The notes: generated by a model not told the origin, from the letters alone. Counted from the first letter of the stretch, positions 31,262 through 42,309 are shown. The stretch is 64,000 nt of DNA from Zantedeschia hybrid cultivar (GCA_030544215.1 JARZZO010000016.1:38710001-38774000), one strand, 5' to 3'. Numbers and translations: made by a program.

Positions 31262-32160
31262 ATGCCACCTCCCAAAAACTTGAAGGAGTTGAGAGGATTA
31301 ATCGGGAGATTGCAATTTATTCGCCGTTTTGTCTCCCAACACTCACAAAGATGTAAGTCGTTTTACGAGCTTACCAAGCCGGGAGTCAAATTCAATTGGG
31401 ATGATAAGTGTCAGGAGGTATTCGATGAATTAAAGAATTATTTGGCAAGCCCTCCTATTTTGAGACCACCATCTCCAGGCAAATCATTGATACTTTACAT
31501 TTCTGTCCTGGATGATGCAGTGGGGGCTGTCCTAGCACAAGAGGATGAAGAAGGAAAGGAGAGGGCAGCCTACTATCTCTCTAAACTTCTCAACCCCGCT
31601 GAACAGCGATACACGGCGATGGAGAAAACATGCGCAACATTGGTCTGGGTTGTTCAGAAATTGAAACATTACTTTCTAGCCCATGAAGTTCATCTCATCG
31701 CTAGGATGAATCCAATCAAATTTCTTCTTGAGAAATCTGTCCTTACTGATAGGTTAGCACGATGGCAAAGCTTTCTATCTCAATTTGATATCACTTACAT
31801 TCAGTAGAAAGCGATCAAAGGCTATGCCATAGCAGAACATCTCGCTCATCACCCTCTTCCTCGTTTTGATCCAGTTCGATCGGAGTCTCCGGATGAGGAA
31901 CTGATGTCTATAGACAAATCAGAGATGATATGTGGACTCTGCATTTTGACGGAGCTCTGAATTCTCATGGAAAGGGTATAGGCATTGTTCTGTTATCATC
32001 TGAAGGTGTCACCATTCCACAAGCCTTTCAGGTTGACTTCCCAGTCACTAACAATATAGCTGAATATGAGGCACTCCTTGTTGGTCTCAAGGTTGCCATT
32101 TCCATGGTGCCACCAAACTCAGAATTGTGGGTGATAGCCAATTGATTCTTCGCCAGGTGT
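31262..32160 (+). pseudogene. Ogre-like RNase H and archaeal-type RNase H
   Basis: 31262-31807 shows LRGLIGRLQFIRRFVS, then the RNase H (LILYISVLDDAVGAVLAQ, AYYLSKLLNPAEQRY) and ends in TAG after FDITYIQ. The second, archaeal-type RNase H begins near 31930 (WTLHFDGALNSHGKGIG, NNIAEYEALLVGLKVA) and breaks near 32140, where GDSQLI continues in another frame. In active Tat/Ogre elements both domains degrade RNA in RNA-DNA hybrids. Confidence 0.8.
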
Positions 32161-33720
32161 TAACCAAGTATCGAACTCTTGATCCCAAGCTCAAGCCTTA
32201 TCAAGAACTTACTTCTGCTTATTCAAAGCTTTTCACGAAATTGATCTTCGTCTATGTTCCTAGGAATCAAAACATCTTAGATGACGCTCTAGCTTCACTT
32301 GCATCCTCCCTCGATTTCCCAATTAGCAGACAATCCGAATCAATCATTGTTCATAGGCGTCTTTCACCCGCCGTGAAAGACCCTGCATTCCTTAGAACTA
32401 AGGAGAAGTTGCTGAAGAAGGTCAGGGATAGAGATATTGTGGAAAAGAGAGAAATTATGTTAATGGACCTGTTAGAAGAGATGGATGATGAGCAGAAACC
32501 AACTATGAAATTGCTAAATATTGTGAAAATCAATCATATCCTGAAAAAGCCACAACTGAGGAGAAAAGGGCTATCAGGAGAGTTGCTCAGAGATACACCC
32601 TAGTTGGGGGAGCATTATACAAAAGAGGTTTTGATGGAGTTCTTCTGAGATGTCTAGACGAAGATGAGCTTTGGAAGGAGCTCATACTGGAGTTTGTGGT
32701 GGCCATGTTAATAGACAAATGTTAGCAAAGAAAATCCTTAGGCAAGTATTCTATTGGCCAACCATGGAAGAAGATTGTGTAGGGTATGTCCGTTGGTGTG
32801 CCAAGTGTCAATCACGCCGATAAGATTCATTCTCCTGCATCTTCGCTCCATCCTGTTTCCTCCGCATGGCCTTTCTCCATGTGGGCTTTCGATATCATTG
32901 GGCCCCTTCGTAATCCCGATTCCGGCATTAAGCAGAAGTCTTTCATCCTCACGGCAACGGAATACTTCACCAAGTGGGCAGAAGTTGAAGCATACACGGA
33001 GGTCAAAGCATCAACCGTCTGCAAGTTCATCATGAAGAACATCATCACCAGATTTGACATTCCAAGTACTATCGTCACCGACAATGGACCGCAGTTCGTG
33101 TCACAAGAACTGAAAGACCTCTGCAACGGTACAAAATTGCATTACATCATTCATCTCCCTACTACCCGCAAGGCAATGGCCGAGCAGAGGCAACTAATAA
33201 GACTTTGATAAAAATCATCAAAAAGACGTGCAAGTCTAATAAATTTATAGACTGGCCAGAAAAATTGATTGAGGCTCTATGGGCCTACCGAATTTCAATC
33301 CACACGCCCACCAGGCAAACTCCTTATTCCTTAACATTTGGAATGGAGGCGGTAGTTCCATACGAGATCCTTGTACCGTCATTAAGAGTACAATTGAATA
33401 AGGAATTTTCCATTGATGAACACCGTTCAGCACTCCTTGCTCAATTGGAACTCTTAGACGAGAAAAGATGGTCAGCTACTAATCATGCAAGAGTCTATCA
33501 AAATAGATTAGCACATTTTTATCAAAAGAAAGTCATTGAACGTAAGTTCAAAGTTGGTGAAATGGTGGTCAGAAGAATTTTTGTAAAATCTGGTGGTCCG
33601 CGTTCTAAGCTCCAACCCAACTGGGAGGGACCATATGTCGTATCACATGCCGTTTGGTTAATGCAGAAGGGGAAGAGTTAACTCATCCCTGGAATGGTCT
33701 GTATCTCAAGAAATACTACC
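32161..33720 (+). pseudogene. Ogre-like integrase
   Basis: A spacer frame to about 32600 is followed by the zinc-binding region around 32690-32820 (GHVNRQMLAKKILRQVFYWP-like text across frames, then CAKCQSRR-like). The core runs in 32786-33208 (WAFDIIGPLRNPDS, TATEYFTKWAEVEAY, VTDNGPQFVSQEL). The Glu region is mutated (TTRKAMAEQRQ in place of the usual N-G-x-x-E). The C-terminal part (DWPEKLIEALWAYR, FGMEAVVPYEIL, NWEGPYVVSHAVW) is frameshifted at the very end. Confidence 0.8.
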
Positions 33721-34300
33721 CTTAGGTTAAAGAGTCGATCAGCATGGTGCAAAGACCAGTGGAATTAGAAAATTTAGAAACTCAAATTCCCTTATTAGTC
33801 TGAATAATTTAATTTAAGCACATTTACACACTGACACGTTTGATTCGTGAGTAACAAGAGAGATGCCAAGTCCTAAGGAATACCGAAAACTTGACTGAAA
33901 GTGTAAAGTGCAAATCATTCTTTTTCAAATAAAAATTCTGTTTTTACACTCGGCCCATGATGTCGGAACGAGGCTTAGAATAAACTACTAAGAATACCCG
34001 CCATCTTAGTAGGAGGCCGTCATAAAAAAAATGGGGGAGATCCGTCCCAAAGAAAAAGAAAAGAAAAGCAAAAGCAAAAGCAAAAGCCAAATGTCAAATC
34101 AAAAGGCCATTACATTACAAACGTTACATTAAGGCCATGAAATGAAATGAAAGGGAACGCAAGGTCGATAAATACCCCGGAAAGAAAATGACCGAACCCC
34201 AACGGATATTAGGGTAAGAAAGGAACATCTTTTTAGGTCTCTGGAACCTTCTCGTGGGCTTTCTAAACCAATTATTCTTTTCTTTCTAAAGAGGCGTACT
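33721..34300 (+). other. Ogre-like 3' untranslated region
   Basis: No coding signal. It contains an A-rich segment (34020-34095) with AAAAGC repeated several times and a G-tract preceded by A's at 34026-34041 that may be the polypurine tract. No LTR start could be assigned after it. Confidence 0.5.
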
Positions 34301-35769
34301 CCAAACTTAAGGAACAACCTAGATTGACTGAGGATCAAATCATCAAATGGGATCACGAATGGAAACACAAGATCAAACACGATGGTTTCAAGTTAGATTA
34401 TTAAAGAACAACTTGGGAATTAAGTTAATAAATGAATATGATCTTTTGATCTGAGTACCATGCTAGTCTTTTAGTTTACACCACCTTTCAAAAATCCAAA
34501 AAAAAAGTACATATTTCAAAAATCTAAAAAAAAGTACATATTCCAAAATCGAAAAATATATATACATATACCAAAATCCAAAAAAGCACATATGTTCTGA
34601 TGTTGCCGAAGCTTACCACGGTCGGATTCCGAGACCGGAACCCGCAATTGGATCGGATCGATGAAGAGGACCGACGGGGATCCGGGACGAGACGAGGACG
34701 GAGACGGGGCCGAGGATCCGAGGCCGAGAGGTACCCGGGCGAAGGCTCGCTCGGAGCAAAGCCGAGACTCCTTCGGCTGAGACGGACCAGCCTGCGAAAG
34801 GCGTCGAGACAGGGGGGGGGGGAGAAAACCCGAGGTCGGCGGCCGAGACCGACTCGTAGAGGTCGGTGAAGATTCAAACCGAAGCCCCTGCAGAAGGAGG
34901 AGAAGAAGAAGAACCGGTCAGTAGGAGTCCCAGGCTTCGGCCCTAAGGAACCCCCTTCGACAGCTAAGTTAGCTTCTGAAGAAGATTCGATTCAGAAGTC
35001 AGGGAAGAAGAAGTAGCTTTAATGCTTTTGACTGAGGATCCAAACTTAAGGAACAACCTAGATTGACTGAGGATCAAATCATCAAATGGGATCACGAATG
35101 GAAACACAAGATCAAACACGATGGTTTCAAGTTAGATTATTAAAGAACAACTTGGGAATTAAGTTAATAAATGAATATGATCTTTTGATCTGAGTACCAT
35201 GCTAGTCTTTTAGTTTACACCACCTTTCAAAAATCCAAAAAAAAAGTACATATTTCAAAAATCTAAAAAAAAGTACATATTCCAAAATCGAAAAATATAT
35301 ATACATATACCAAAATCCAAAAAAGCACATATGTTCTGATGTTGCCGAAGCTTACCACGGTCGGATTCCGAGACCGGAACCCGCAATTGGATCGGATCGA
35401 TGAAGAGGACCGACGGGGATCCGGGACGAGACGAGGACGGAGACGGGGCCGAGGATCCGAGGCCGAGAGGTACCCGGGCGAAGGCTCGCTCGGAGCAAAG
35501 CCGAGACTCCTTCGGCTGAGACGGACCAGCCTGCGAAAGGCGTCGAGACAGGGGGGGGGGGAGAAAACCCGAGGTCGGCGGCCGAGACCGACTCGTAGAG
35601 GTCGGCGAAGATTCAAACCGAAGCCCCTGCAGAAGGAGGAGAAGAAGAAGAACCGGTCAGTAGGAGTCCCAGGCTTCGGCCCTAAGGAACCCCCTTCGAC
35701 AGCTAAGTTAGCTTCTGAAGAAGATTCGATTCAGAAGTCAGGGAAGAAGAAGTAGCTTTAATGCTTTTG
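34301..35769. repeat. 739 bp tandem duplication containing half of a Tat LTR
   Basis: CCAAACTTAAGGAACAACC starts at 34301 and 35040, and TGTTGCCGAAGC at 34601 and 35340, both 739 apart. The copies look almost identical (for example GGTCGGTGAAG versus GGTCGGCGAAG). Each unit has about 297 bp of flank followed by the inner 430 bp of a Tat LTR in minus orientation. The junction at 35030-35040 carries GACTGAGGATC, a word also found at 34327, so it looks like templated filler. Confidence 0.9.
34598..35030 (-). repeat. partial Tat LTR in the first duplication copy
   Basis: Identical in content to the inner end of the solo LTR at 35337 onward. It is preceded by TGTTC at 34593 (copy of the target duplication) and cut off at the duplication junction. 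It is a by-product of the duplication, not a separate insertion. Confidence 0.88.
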
Positions 35770-36205
35770 GACTGTTGTCCTTGGTCGAGAAGACCTACCT
35801 TTAGTAATAAATAGCCGTGTATTTATAGCGGAGGATAGAGGTTGCTTAGTGGTGGCAACCGATATTGGACTATGTTTTGGTTTATTGATAAACTGCCATA
35901 GCGCCTGACCATCCCACCGGAGTGGGCCGAATACGGCTACTGGGCCGAAGGAGGGGGGGGGGGGGGGGGGCTGTTTGGGCCGGATGCCGCTTAGTGGGCT
36001 GAAGCCTACTGGGCCGAGGGCCGCTGATGGGCCGAAGGCTGCTGGGCCGCTGACAGGCCGAGGACCACTGGGCTGCTGTTGGGCCGAGGGCTGCTGAGCC
36101 GCTAACGGGCCGAAGGTTGCCAATGGGCCTCTACTGCTATTGCTGTTGGGCTGATCCCAGCGATTGGGTTGTTTTAACGGGCCGAATCGGATTCTGCCCC
36201 CATCA
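35337..36205 (-). mobile_element. solo LTR of a Tat element, 869 bp, with perfect target duplication
   Basis: On the minus strand it starts TGATGGGGGCAGAATCC at 36205 and ends GGCAACATCA at 35337. It matches the 5' LTR of element 2 (52656-53415). TGTTC flanks it on both sides (35332-35336 and 36206-36210). No primer site, internal sequence or second LTR adjoins it, so it arose by LTR-LTR recombination. A TATAAATA-type box is present at 35820-35827 (minus). An 18-G run near 35952 may be miscounted. Confidence 0.92.
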
Positions 36206-36210
36206 TGTTC

Positions 36211-36579
36211 CAAAACCCAAACAAAAATGAAAATTTCAAAAACAACAAAAATATTTCAATTAGCATCTGCTTATTGCATTTAGTATGCTTCATTCCTTTT
36301 ATTTTCAGTGAGCACCTGCTTGCATGTTGCATTTTGCTTATAGTTACCTTTGTTGATAAAGGCTATGTCCCTTGACCCTTTCACTAAGGAAAAGATTGAT
36401 CGACCATTCATTTGGTCAGGCAAGGGGCTAAGCCTAAATAGATACTTAACTTGTTTGTTAAGTAATGTGCAGGACATAGGACAAACAAGTGGGACACGAG
36501 ACAGAAGGCAAAGATTTCATGTATATATCAAAAGTGTTCTTACATGATATACAAAAGAAAGGCAAAAATACATGAGCCA
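36211..36579. other. unassigned sequence between solo LTR and PMD gene
   Basis: AT-rich sequence with CAAAAATGAAAATTTC-like runs resembling the flank left of the solo LTR. A 65-residue open frame (36350-36547) matches no family I know. It may be the remaining end of the Ogre-like element or the 3' flank of the PMD gene. Confidence 0.4.
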
Positions 36580-39404
36580 TCAAGGTTGGCTCTCCCCTGC
36601 CCCCTCGTCGAGCTGACTCTGAGCCTCGTCAGGCGCGTCTGGTGCTGGTCCTCGGCTAGGAGGTGGAGGTGGTCCCATCGCACACGGCCCTGCCTGGCCG
36701 GACGATATGGCGACGCTAGCGGTGAAAGCGCTCGCCTGACCACGATCTATAGCCCGTTGGCGAGCTCGCTGGTTCCTCTCCTCCACCATCCAGTGCTCGT
36801 GCTCAGCCACAGAGAGGTGACCCTGAAGACTCTCCAGTCGAAGGCGGTCGCGGTCTCTCTCCTCAGTCAGGATCTCCAGGCGAACCTAGAGACGTGCAAG
36901 ATCCCCGGTGGAGAGACGAGCCACCTGCTCCTCCAAGACCCGGATACGCGCAGCATCAGCCTCGGCACGAGCAGCTACTACGCGAGAATGCTCCAGCTCC
37001 GCTTCAGCCCTCTGAAGGGCCTCCTGAAGCTCAGCAACCTGCAGAAGAAGATATTGTTAGTCCAAGGCAACTAAGCGATCAAAATCAGATTCAAATCAAA
37101 GGGAAAGGATCAGAACTCACTCGAGCGGCACGATCCTCCTCCGCGAGAGAGGCTCGGTGGATGGCGGAGGCGAGCTGGCTCTGGAGGTCAGCCAGAGCAG
37201 CCTCGTGGGCGGCCGAATAGGAGGATGAAGCTCCGTAAGTGGGAGGAGCCGCCTGGATGTAGACGGCTCGCTCCAAAAGACAATCATCAGTGGTTAATCG
37301 TCAAAACAAATTAATTAAAACATTCATTCATATTCATTCATACATACCAGGTCGAAGAGCTCCTTCTGGACCTGCTCTAGCTGGGCCTCCGCGTCATGTA
37401 GGCGGGCCCGGAGGTCAATGATGACCACATCTCGCGCATCCTGCATACCACACATACATACATTCATTCACAAACATAAATTAAGATAATAATAAAATGA
37501 AAGACTCATAAATCATACTTACATCGAGTGGTCGGAGGAGCCGTAGCTGGTCGGCGTAGTGAGCCCGGTACTGCTGGAGATGGGCCTCGCTACTCTCTAC
37601 CCGGGACTCCACCCTGACGCTGCGGCAGTGCCAGTCCTCGTACTGCTCCGAGAACTTGGCGTGCCCATCGGTGAGGGCTTGCTTGCCCCTCATGCTCCTC
37701 CCGACGCCCTCCGGGACCTCCTCATCGATCCATTCTTGGTGGAGGCCCAACGTCCTCATCACGAGCCGGAGGCGGAGGGGCTCGATCTTGTTCAGGCAGT
37801 GCAGCCACATCTGCCTGCCGTACCTCCTCCTGCCAACCGTCACCCACGGCTGACCCTCCTCGCCCAGGTACGGGCGCCAGATCACTTGCATACAGGTTAG
37901 ATGCATTCATATAAATAACTTGCATTTAATGAATAAAAGATTGCATTTAATGAACAAAATTGAACAAGTTAAGAACTCGCCAGCAGTTCGGGATAGTCGA
38001 AGAACTGACGGTGGAGGGCCGTCAGTTGGTGGTGCTGTGTCCATTATTGGCTGCCAACGGCAGGCCAATGGGACGGCACCAGGTCGTACTATCCGCGCTC
38101 GGCCGAGCGGGAAGTAGTGATAACTCCAAACCTACATACATGAACATATAAGTTAGAAATCATCATATCATATCACATTGCATATCATGAACAAATAATA
38201 AAACAATTAATACCTGGAGGAACGGCGAGAAGCCGCTGATGGTGGTCTCACGGTCAGGCGTGACCGCGGACAGGTCTGCGAATAGGTGGGCCAGGAGGGC
38301 CGCACCCCATGCATACTCATGAAGCCTATCTAAGTCATCTAGCAAGTAAATCTACAATGAATGTGGTCGCCCTTCGTACCGAAGAGCAACCGACCAAAGA
38401 AAAATACTAGAAAGACCCTAAGCTGCCTATCTACCTCCTCCTCCTGACTGGGGTCACTACAGTATACGGCGGAGGAGGACTCTGCTAACCTACTCCTAAA
38501 CTCTTCACGGGTCTCGTCTGACCGACGCCGGGGCTCATCTAATCCTAGGGTAGCCTCTACTTCTACCTTAGGGACCATCCTGGACTCCCTACCTAGGCTA
38601 GACACCTCTATGCCTAGTAGGGCCTCTGCCAGTCCCTGGTAGTTAGGGTAAGTCACCCCACTTACCGGCCGGCCATCTACCCAGAGGCCAGTGATCATGG
38701 CCACATCCTCTAAGGTGGGGATCATATGTCCCCACGGCATTTGGAAAGCCCTGCTTTCCGCATGCCACCTCTCCCGCAGCGCCTGCAGGAGGACCAAATC
38801 GAGCCAGAACGGCTCGATCTCGAGGATCTCGCCGAACCCTATCCGGCGCAGGCGCGCCTTCTGGAAGTCCGGGAGTCCCCGGTATGCACTTATAATTAAG
38901 TCCCATGATATCCTGGCTCTCATCGTCCCCTGCAAATGAAAACAAAGAACTTCATCAGTTAATGAATAAATAAAATGTTCATATTTAAAAGGCGTCTACC
39001 AACAGGGACGCCTATTGAAAGGCGTCCACAGGTCCTGACGCTATTTGAGACCATTTTCTGGCCTAATTAAAATTTAGAATTACGGCTGAAAGGCGTCGGA
39101 TCAGGGCGACGCCGTTTAAAAGGCGTCACCTGGTCTGGACGCCATTCAAACCCGATTTCGGGTTCTTCCAAGAACCCCTTTCTCCCCTCCTATTCTCACT
39201 CCATTCAAACCATAGGGAACTTACGAGGTGGAGGTCGCCCTCCCCTCCTTCTTGCTCGGCCATAGGCGCCAAAAGAGCCTCCTCCTCCTCCAAGAAGGCC
39301 TCCATCGCAGCAAGCTCGGCCGACACTTCTTCTTCATCCCTCACCGAGGTCCGACGGCACTTCACCACCGCCTTGGCCTTGCGGGATCCTTCACCGTGCT
39401 CCAT
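36580..39404 (-). pseudogene. plant mobile domain (PMD) gene, seven exons, one frameshift and one premature stop
   Basis: Minus strand. Exons: 39404-39225, 38929-38214, 38131-37966, 37884-37523, 37440-37348, 37270-37121, 37038-36580. Most introns have clear signals (GTAAGT, GTATGT and GTGAGT donors; TTTGCAG and CTGCAG acceptors) and phases agree; the exon 3 donor (GTTCAA) is weak. Exon 1 is acidic. Exon 2 holds the PMD core (RRIGFGEILEIEPFWLDLVL, HMIPTLEDVAMITGLWVDG, DLDRLHEYAWGAALLAHLF). Exons 3-4 continue it (VWSYHYFPLG, VIWRPYLGEEG, WLHCLNKIEP). Exons 5-7 are a coiled coil with a Pro-rich end. A one-base loss (or two-base gain) near 38350 breaks exon 2, and TAG at 36888-36886 cuts exon 7. 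PMD proteins are plant nuclear factors; the domain also occurs in transposons. Confidence 0.82.
38984..39149. repeat. GGCGTC/GACGCC hairpins in PMD intron 1 (4 units)
   Basis: Units at about 38984-39017, 39015-39049, 39085-39119 and 39115-39149 have the same arms as the chromovirus LTR hairpins and new loops (for example TACCAACAGG, CACAGGTCCT, GGATCAGGGC). They lie inside the 295 bp first intron (38930-39224). Confidence 0.87.
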
Positions 39405-39542
39405 AGTCTTGGAAGAGAGAGTTTTGCGAGAGAGAAGGAGCAAGATCGCCGGTGATCGCCGGAGAAGAGCTCGGAGAAGAGAGATAATAACTTTGGGAAA
39501 GTGAGGAAGAAAGGGGGGCCTTCGCAGGTTCTGTTTGAAGAA

Positions 39543-39903
39543 GTTAAAACGCGTCTGGGTACAGCGACGCGATTCAGGGCGCATAGATTGAGGCGGCAAG
39601 GCCAGCTGTTTGAAATTGAGTAAAAGGCGTCTAGAGAGGACGACGCATTTCAGGTTACTGCCAATTCTGGTCAGAACAGTACAGGGTATGATGATGAAAG
39701 GCGTCCACGTGTCAAGATGCGTTTCAGTGGATTAATCATAGAATTAATGGCAGAGTTCTGGAAAAAGTAAGAGAGAGAATTGAAAGGCGTCTTCTCTTGT
39801 GGACGCGTTTTAAGGTTAATTCGGGATTTTGAGGATTAATAGCTGATCTTTGGAAAATGAATTATGGTTAAAAGACGTCTGTCTGAGTGGACGCGTTTTA
39901 CAT
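39543..39903. repeat. GGCGTC/GACGC hairpins upstream of the PMD gene (5 units)
   Basis: Units at about 39543-39577, 39620-39653, 39693-39728, 39780-39814 and 39867-39903, spaced 70-90 bases apart, begin 139 bases upstream of the PMD start codon. Right arms here are often GACGCGTTTTA. They lie in what should be promoter or 5' untranslated sequence. Confidence 0.85.
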
Positions 39904-40120
39904 TAATTATACCCGAACTGTCATATTTTAAGGAAAAATCCAGTTTTATTGAAAGAAAAATTGTGGACAGGTCACAGGAGATTAAGGAAAGATTTCAAGA
40001 CATAAAGGAACGATTCTTTATTGAAAGAAATTCTTTATTACATCAGAAAAAAAAGAAAAAAAAGGGAACATTCAAGGAAGAAATTCCCAAAGTGCTATGT
40101 ATGCAACTTTTAATCCTCTA
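39904..40120. other. transition between PMD upstream region and organelle-like DNA
   Basis: A/G-rich sequence with AAGGAAAGATT and AAAAAAGAAAAAAAAG runs. No gene, repeat or organelle match is recognisable. The insertion boundary of the organelle block probably lies here or shortly after. Confidence 0.35.
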
Positions 40121-41629
40121 TCTCTATTTTTAGAGGATTTTACGTGATGACTGAAGCCAATGTTCCACAAAGTGGCAATGAGTTCTATAGCTTCGTATTC
40201 TTCATCGGATTCTAAGGCTGGGGTGTAAGCCCCGAAAGCCTTGGTACTTCAGTAGGTAAGCCTTCTTCCCTTAAACAAAAAAAAAGGCGCCCTTCCCTTA
40301 TTTATGCATTTCATTCTCTATTTGGCCCGCCTCATGAAAAATGAGAAATAAGGGGTTGATTTGAAGTCACTATGAAAGGGTCGGTCATTAGCATAGCTCT
40401 TTCTTTCCCTTTCGAAGGCCTTTCCTTCGAAAGCCTAATCCAGGAGGGCCGGACGACTTTCTTTGCCCCAGCTTGGCGAATCGCATCCCTACGCAACGAC
40501 ATTGTCGCCCCTTACCGTTCTCGCTCAATGTTTGCAACGGCTGGGATACTAGTCTACAAAGAGAAGCCTATTGCCACGCCAACCATCAAATACGAGATTG
40601 GGCCCTTTCTCAAAGATTTGATGGAATGGCCCAGCCCAATAAGGGAAGGTTAACGTACGTACGCGATGCGTTCCATTTGTACGAATCGCGAACATACATG
40701 ACCGGCCAAAATGAACTAGCAGACTGGGCTAGGTGCAGGTGCCAGACCCTCAAAGTAGAGTCTCGATCAGCCCCAACCATGTGGTACGACGGGCACTCAA
40801 AGACCTGGCGAATGATGGCCCACCCCACCCAAGAGCACTTATGTCATATGGGAATTCATGGCTGGAAACAATCCTTATGGTTTTGATATCCAGTAGGAAT
40901 AATAAGAATCAAAGTCCAGGTTGGTTGGTGAGCCTAGTGATAGGAGACTATCTAGCTTGGTTCGGAGAGCACTTGTTGGGTTAAAGATTTGTTTTTTGCT
41001 AAATGCTGAACTATTGACCCCACTTGTTCGGATGGGTGTTCACCCCAAAGTGTTCCCAGACCGCATACCGTAAGTAACTTTGTGCAACATGGCAAATATC
41101 ATTGAGAGGAGTCAGCAAAGAAAAGAAAAACGGCTATTAATGTGTATTTGAGAGATTGTCCTCGGGCTGAGGAGTGCCCACATGAGTTCGTTGAGGTGTC
41201 CACATGCCTGCGGCTCTTTTCTATTCTGTCGAGAGTTCGAATTGCTCCACCTAAGTAGAACGAAAAGGAGGAATTTCAAATGCAAAGGGAGGAGCCAGAA
41301 CAGAAGCTTCGCTTCCGGTGCTTGCTGACTCTCCTAGTTAGAAGAAGGCTATTTGGCTCTTGTGCTAGCATAAGCTGTTACAGACTCTGTTGCTATTGAA
41401 TGACCTACTAGTCTTAGTGCTATAGAAGTAGGTGCAACGGAGCACAGGTGATGAAAAGGATCTCTTCGGTAAAGACTAGCTCCCTAGCTTCCTTCAAAGA
41501 GAGGATTCGGTGTCAAAGATTAGCATCCCATTCTCAACAGCAAGATAAGTGAGAGCATTTTTTGCATCTATTAAGTCAAAGCTGAGAGACGATTCGGGTT
41601 GAGAGGAAGGTCAGTCTTGATCTAATATA
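40121..41629. other. probable mitochondrial non-coding DNA
   Basis: Not plastid and unlike the retroelements around it. Base composition and phrases such as the repeated CTTTCGAAGGCCTTTCCTTC palindrome near 40405 resemble plant mitochondrial spacer DNA. Two short frames (40372-40653, 40473-40886) match no family I recognise. It directly precedes plastid sequence. The origin is inferred from style and neighbours only. Confidence 0.35.
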
Positions 41630-41819
41630 GAAAATTATAATATTGATTTTTGATATTGATATATATAAGGAAGGTATGCTCCGGATAATAAAAATTGAAG
41701 CAATTTGATGTCTGACTCGGGCCTATATTATATGAGATTGATAGAAATACTCCACCTTTGTCATATATTGTCATACATGATAGATATCATATTCATGGAA
41801 TACGATTCACTTTCAAGAT
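41630..41819. other. plastid ndhB-trnL spacer remnant
   Basis: AT-rich sequence including GGAAGGTATGCTCCGGATAA and CATATTCATGGAATACG, as found upstream of plastid trnL-CAA. It marks the left edge of the plastid-derived part; ndhB itself is not present. Confidence 0.65.
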
Positions 41820-41900
41820 GTCTTGATGGTGAAATGGTAGACACGCGAGACTCAAAATCTCGTGCTAAAGAGTGTGGAGGTTTGAGTCCTCTTCAAGGCA
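41820..41900 (+). pseudogene. trnL-CAA: plastid tRNA-Leu (CAA), mutated copy
   Basis: Full-length cloverleaf with anticodon stem-loop GAGACTCAAAATCTC, long variable arm and CAAGGCA end. Differences from the usual plastid gene are TCTTGATGG in place of CCTTGATGG in the acceptor stem and TTTGA in place of TTCGA in the T loop. The T-loop change hits a near-invariant base, so the copy is likely non-functional. It is in the normal plastid order relative to ycf2. Confidence 0.9.
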
Positions 41901-42309
41901 TAATATTGAGAATGCTTATTGAATGAGCAATTCAATAATAGATCTCGGATATAATCAATATTGATATACTGAGTATCTGTTGCTACGAAGTATTCCGGCG
42001 ATCCCCACGATTCGAGTCCGAGCTGTTGAAATTGGAATAGGTTCGGCAGCGGATCACGAAATCTTGGTGACCTTCTCTATCTAATAAATGAGGAGTCCAT
42101 TTTGAAATAGTCCGCCCTGCACCCACCCCCTGAGTATATGATTCAACAGGAATCACACAAGGGTAGATTGATAGAAACCTCTGGTAAAATGCCCACCCAT
42201 AACCCAGCAGATAAAGTACATTACATAACATAGTCCGTTTTAGGGATTGGTGATTTGCCCATTCAGTGACTTTGGGCACTGGACGTTCCAAAATATGGGT
42301 CGAGTGAAT
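41901..42309. other. plastid trnL-ycf15 spacer
   Basis: Plastid inverted-repeat spacer by position and by recognisable phrases (ATTTTGGAACGTCC on the minus strand, GGGCATTTTACC). Two small open frames are shadows. No gene. Confidence 0.6.

Larger units (their letters stand above)
30155..34300 (+). mobile_element. Ogre-like Ty3 element, right part (pol)
   Basis: Continuation of 17494-20694 after the copia insertion. It carries an acidic linker, RT, RNase H, archaeal-type RNase H, integrase and a 3' untranslated part with a purine tract (ATGGGGGAGA near 34030). The duplicated RNase H and sequence style place it with Ogre/Tat. Many stops and frameshifts. No 3' LTR was recognised; the next identifiable landmark is the tandem duplication at 34301. 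Confidence 0.8.

Noticed and set aside
38690..38940. Plus-strand frame over the PMD core
   Set aside because: Shadow of exon 2 of the minus-strand PMD gene, which has clear domain words and splice signals.
40150..40210. Minus-strand text resembling the copia RNase H E-Y-E-A motif
   Set aside because: Only about a dozen residues agree, with no neighbouring RNase H motif; too weak to call a retroelement fragment.
40372..40886. Two overlapping short frames that might be a mitochondrial orf
   Set aside because: I recognise no family, and both are short and overlap in different frames; reported only as part of the organelle-like segment.
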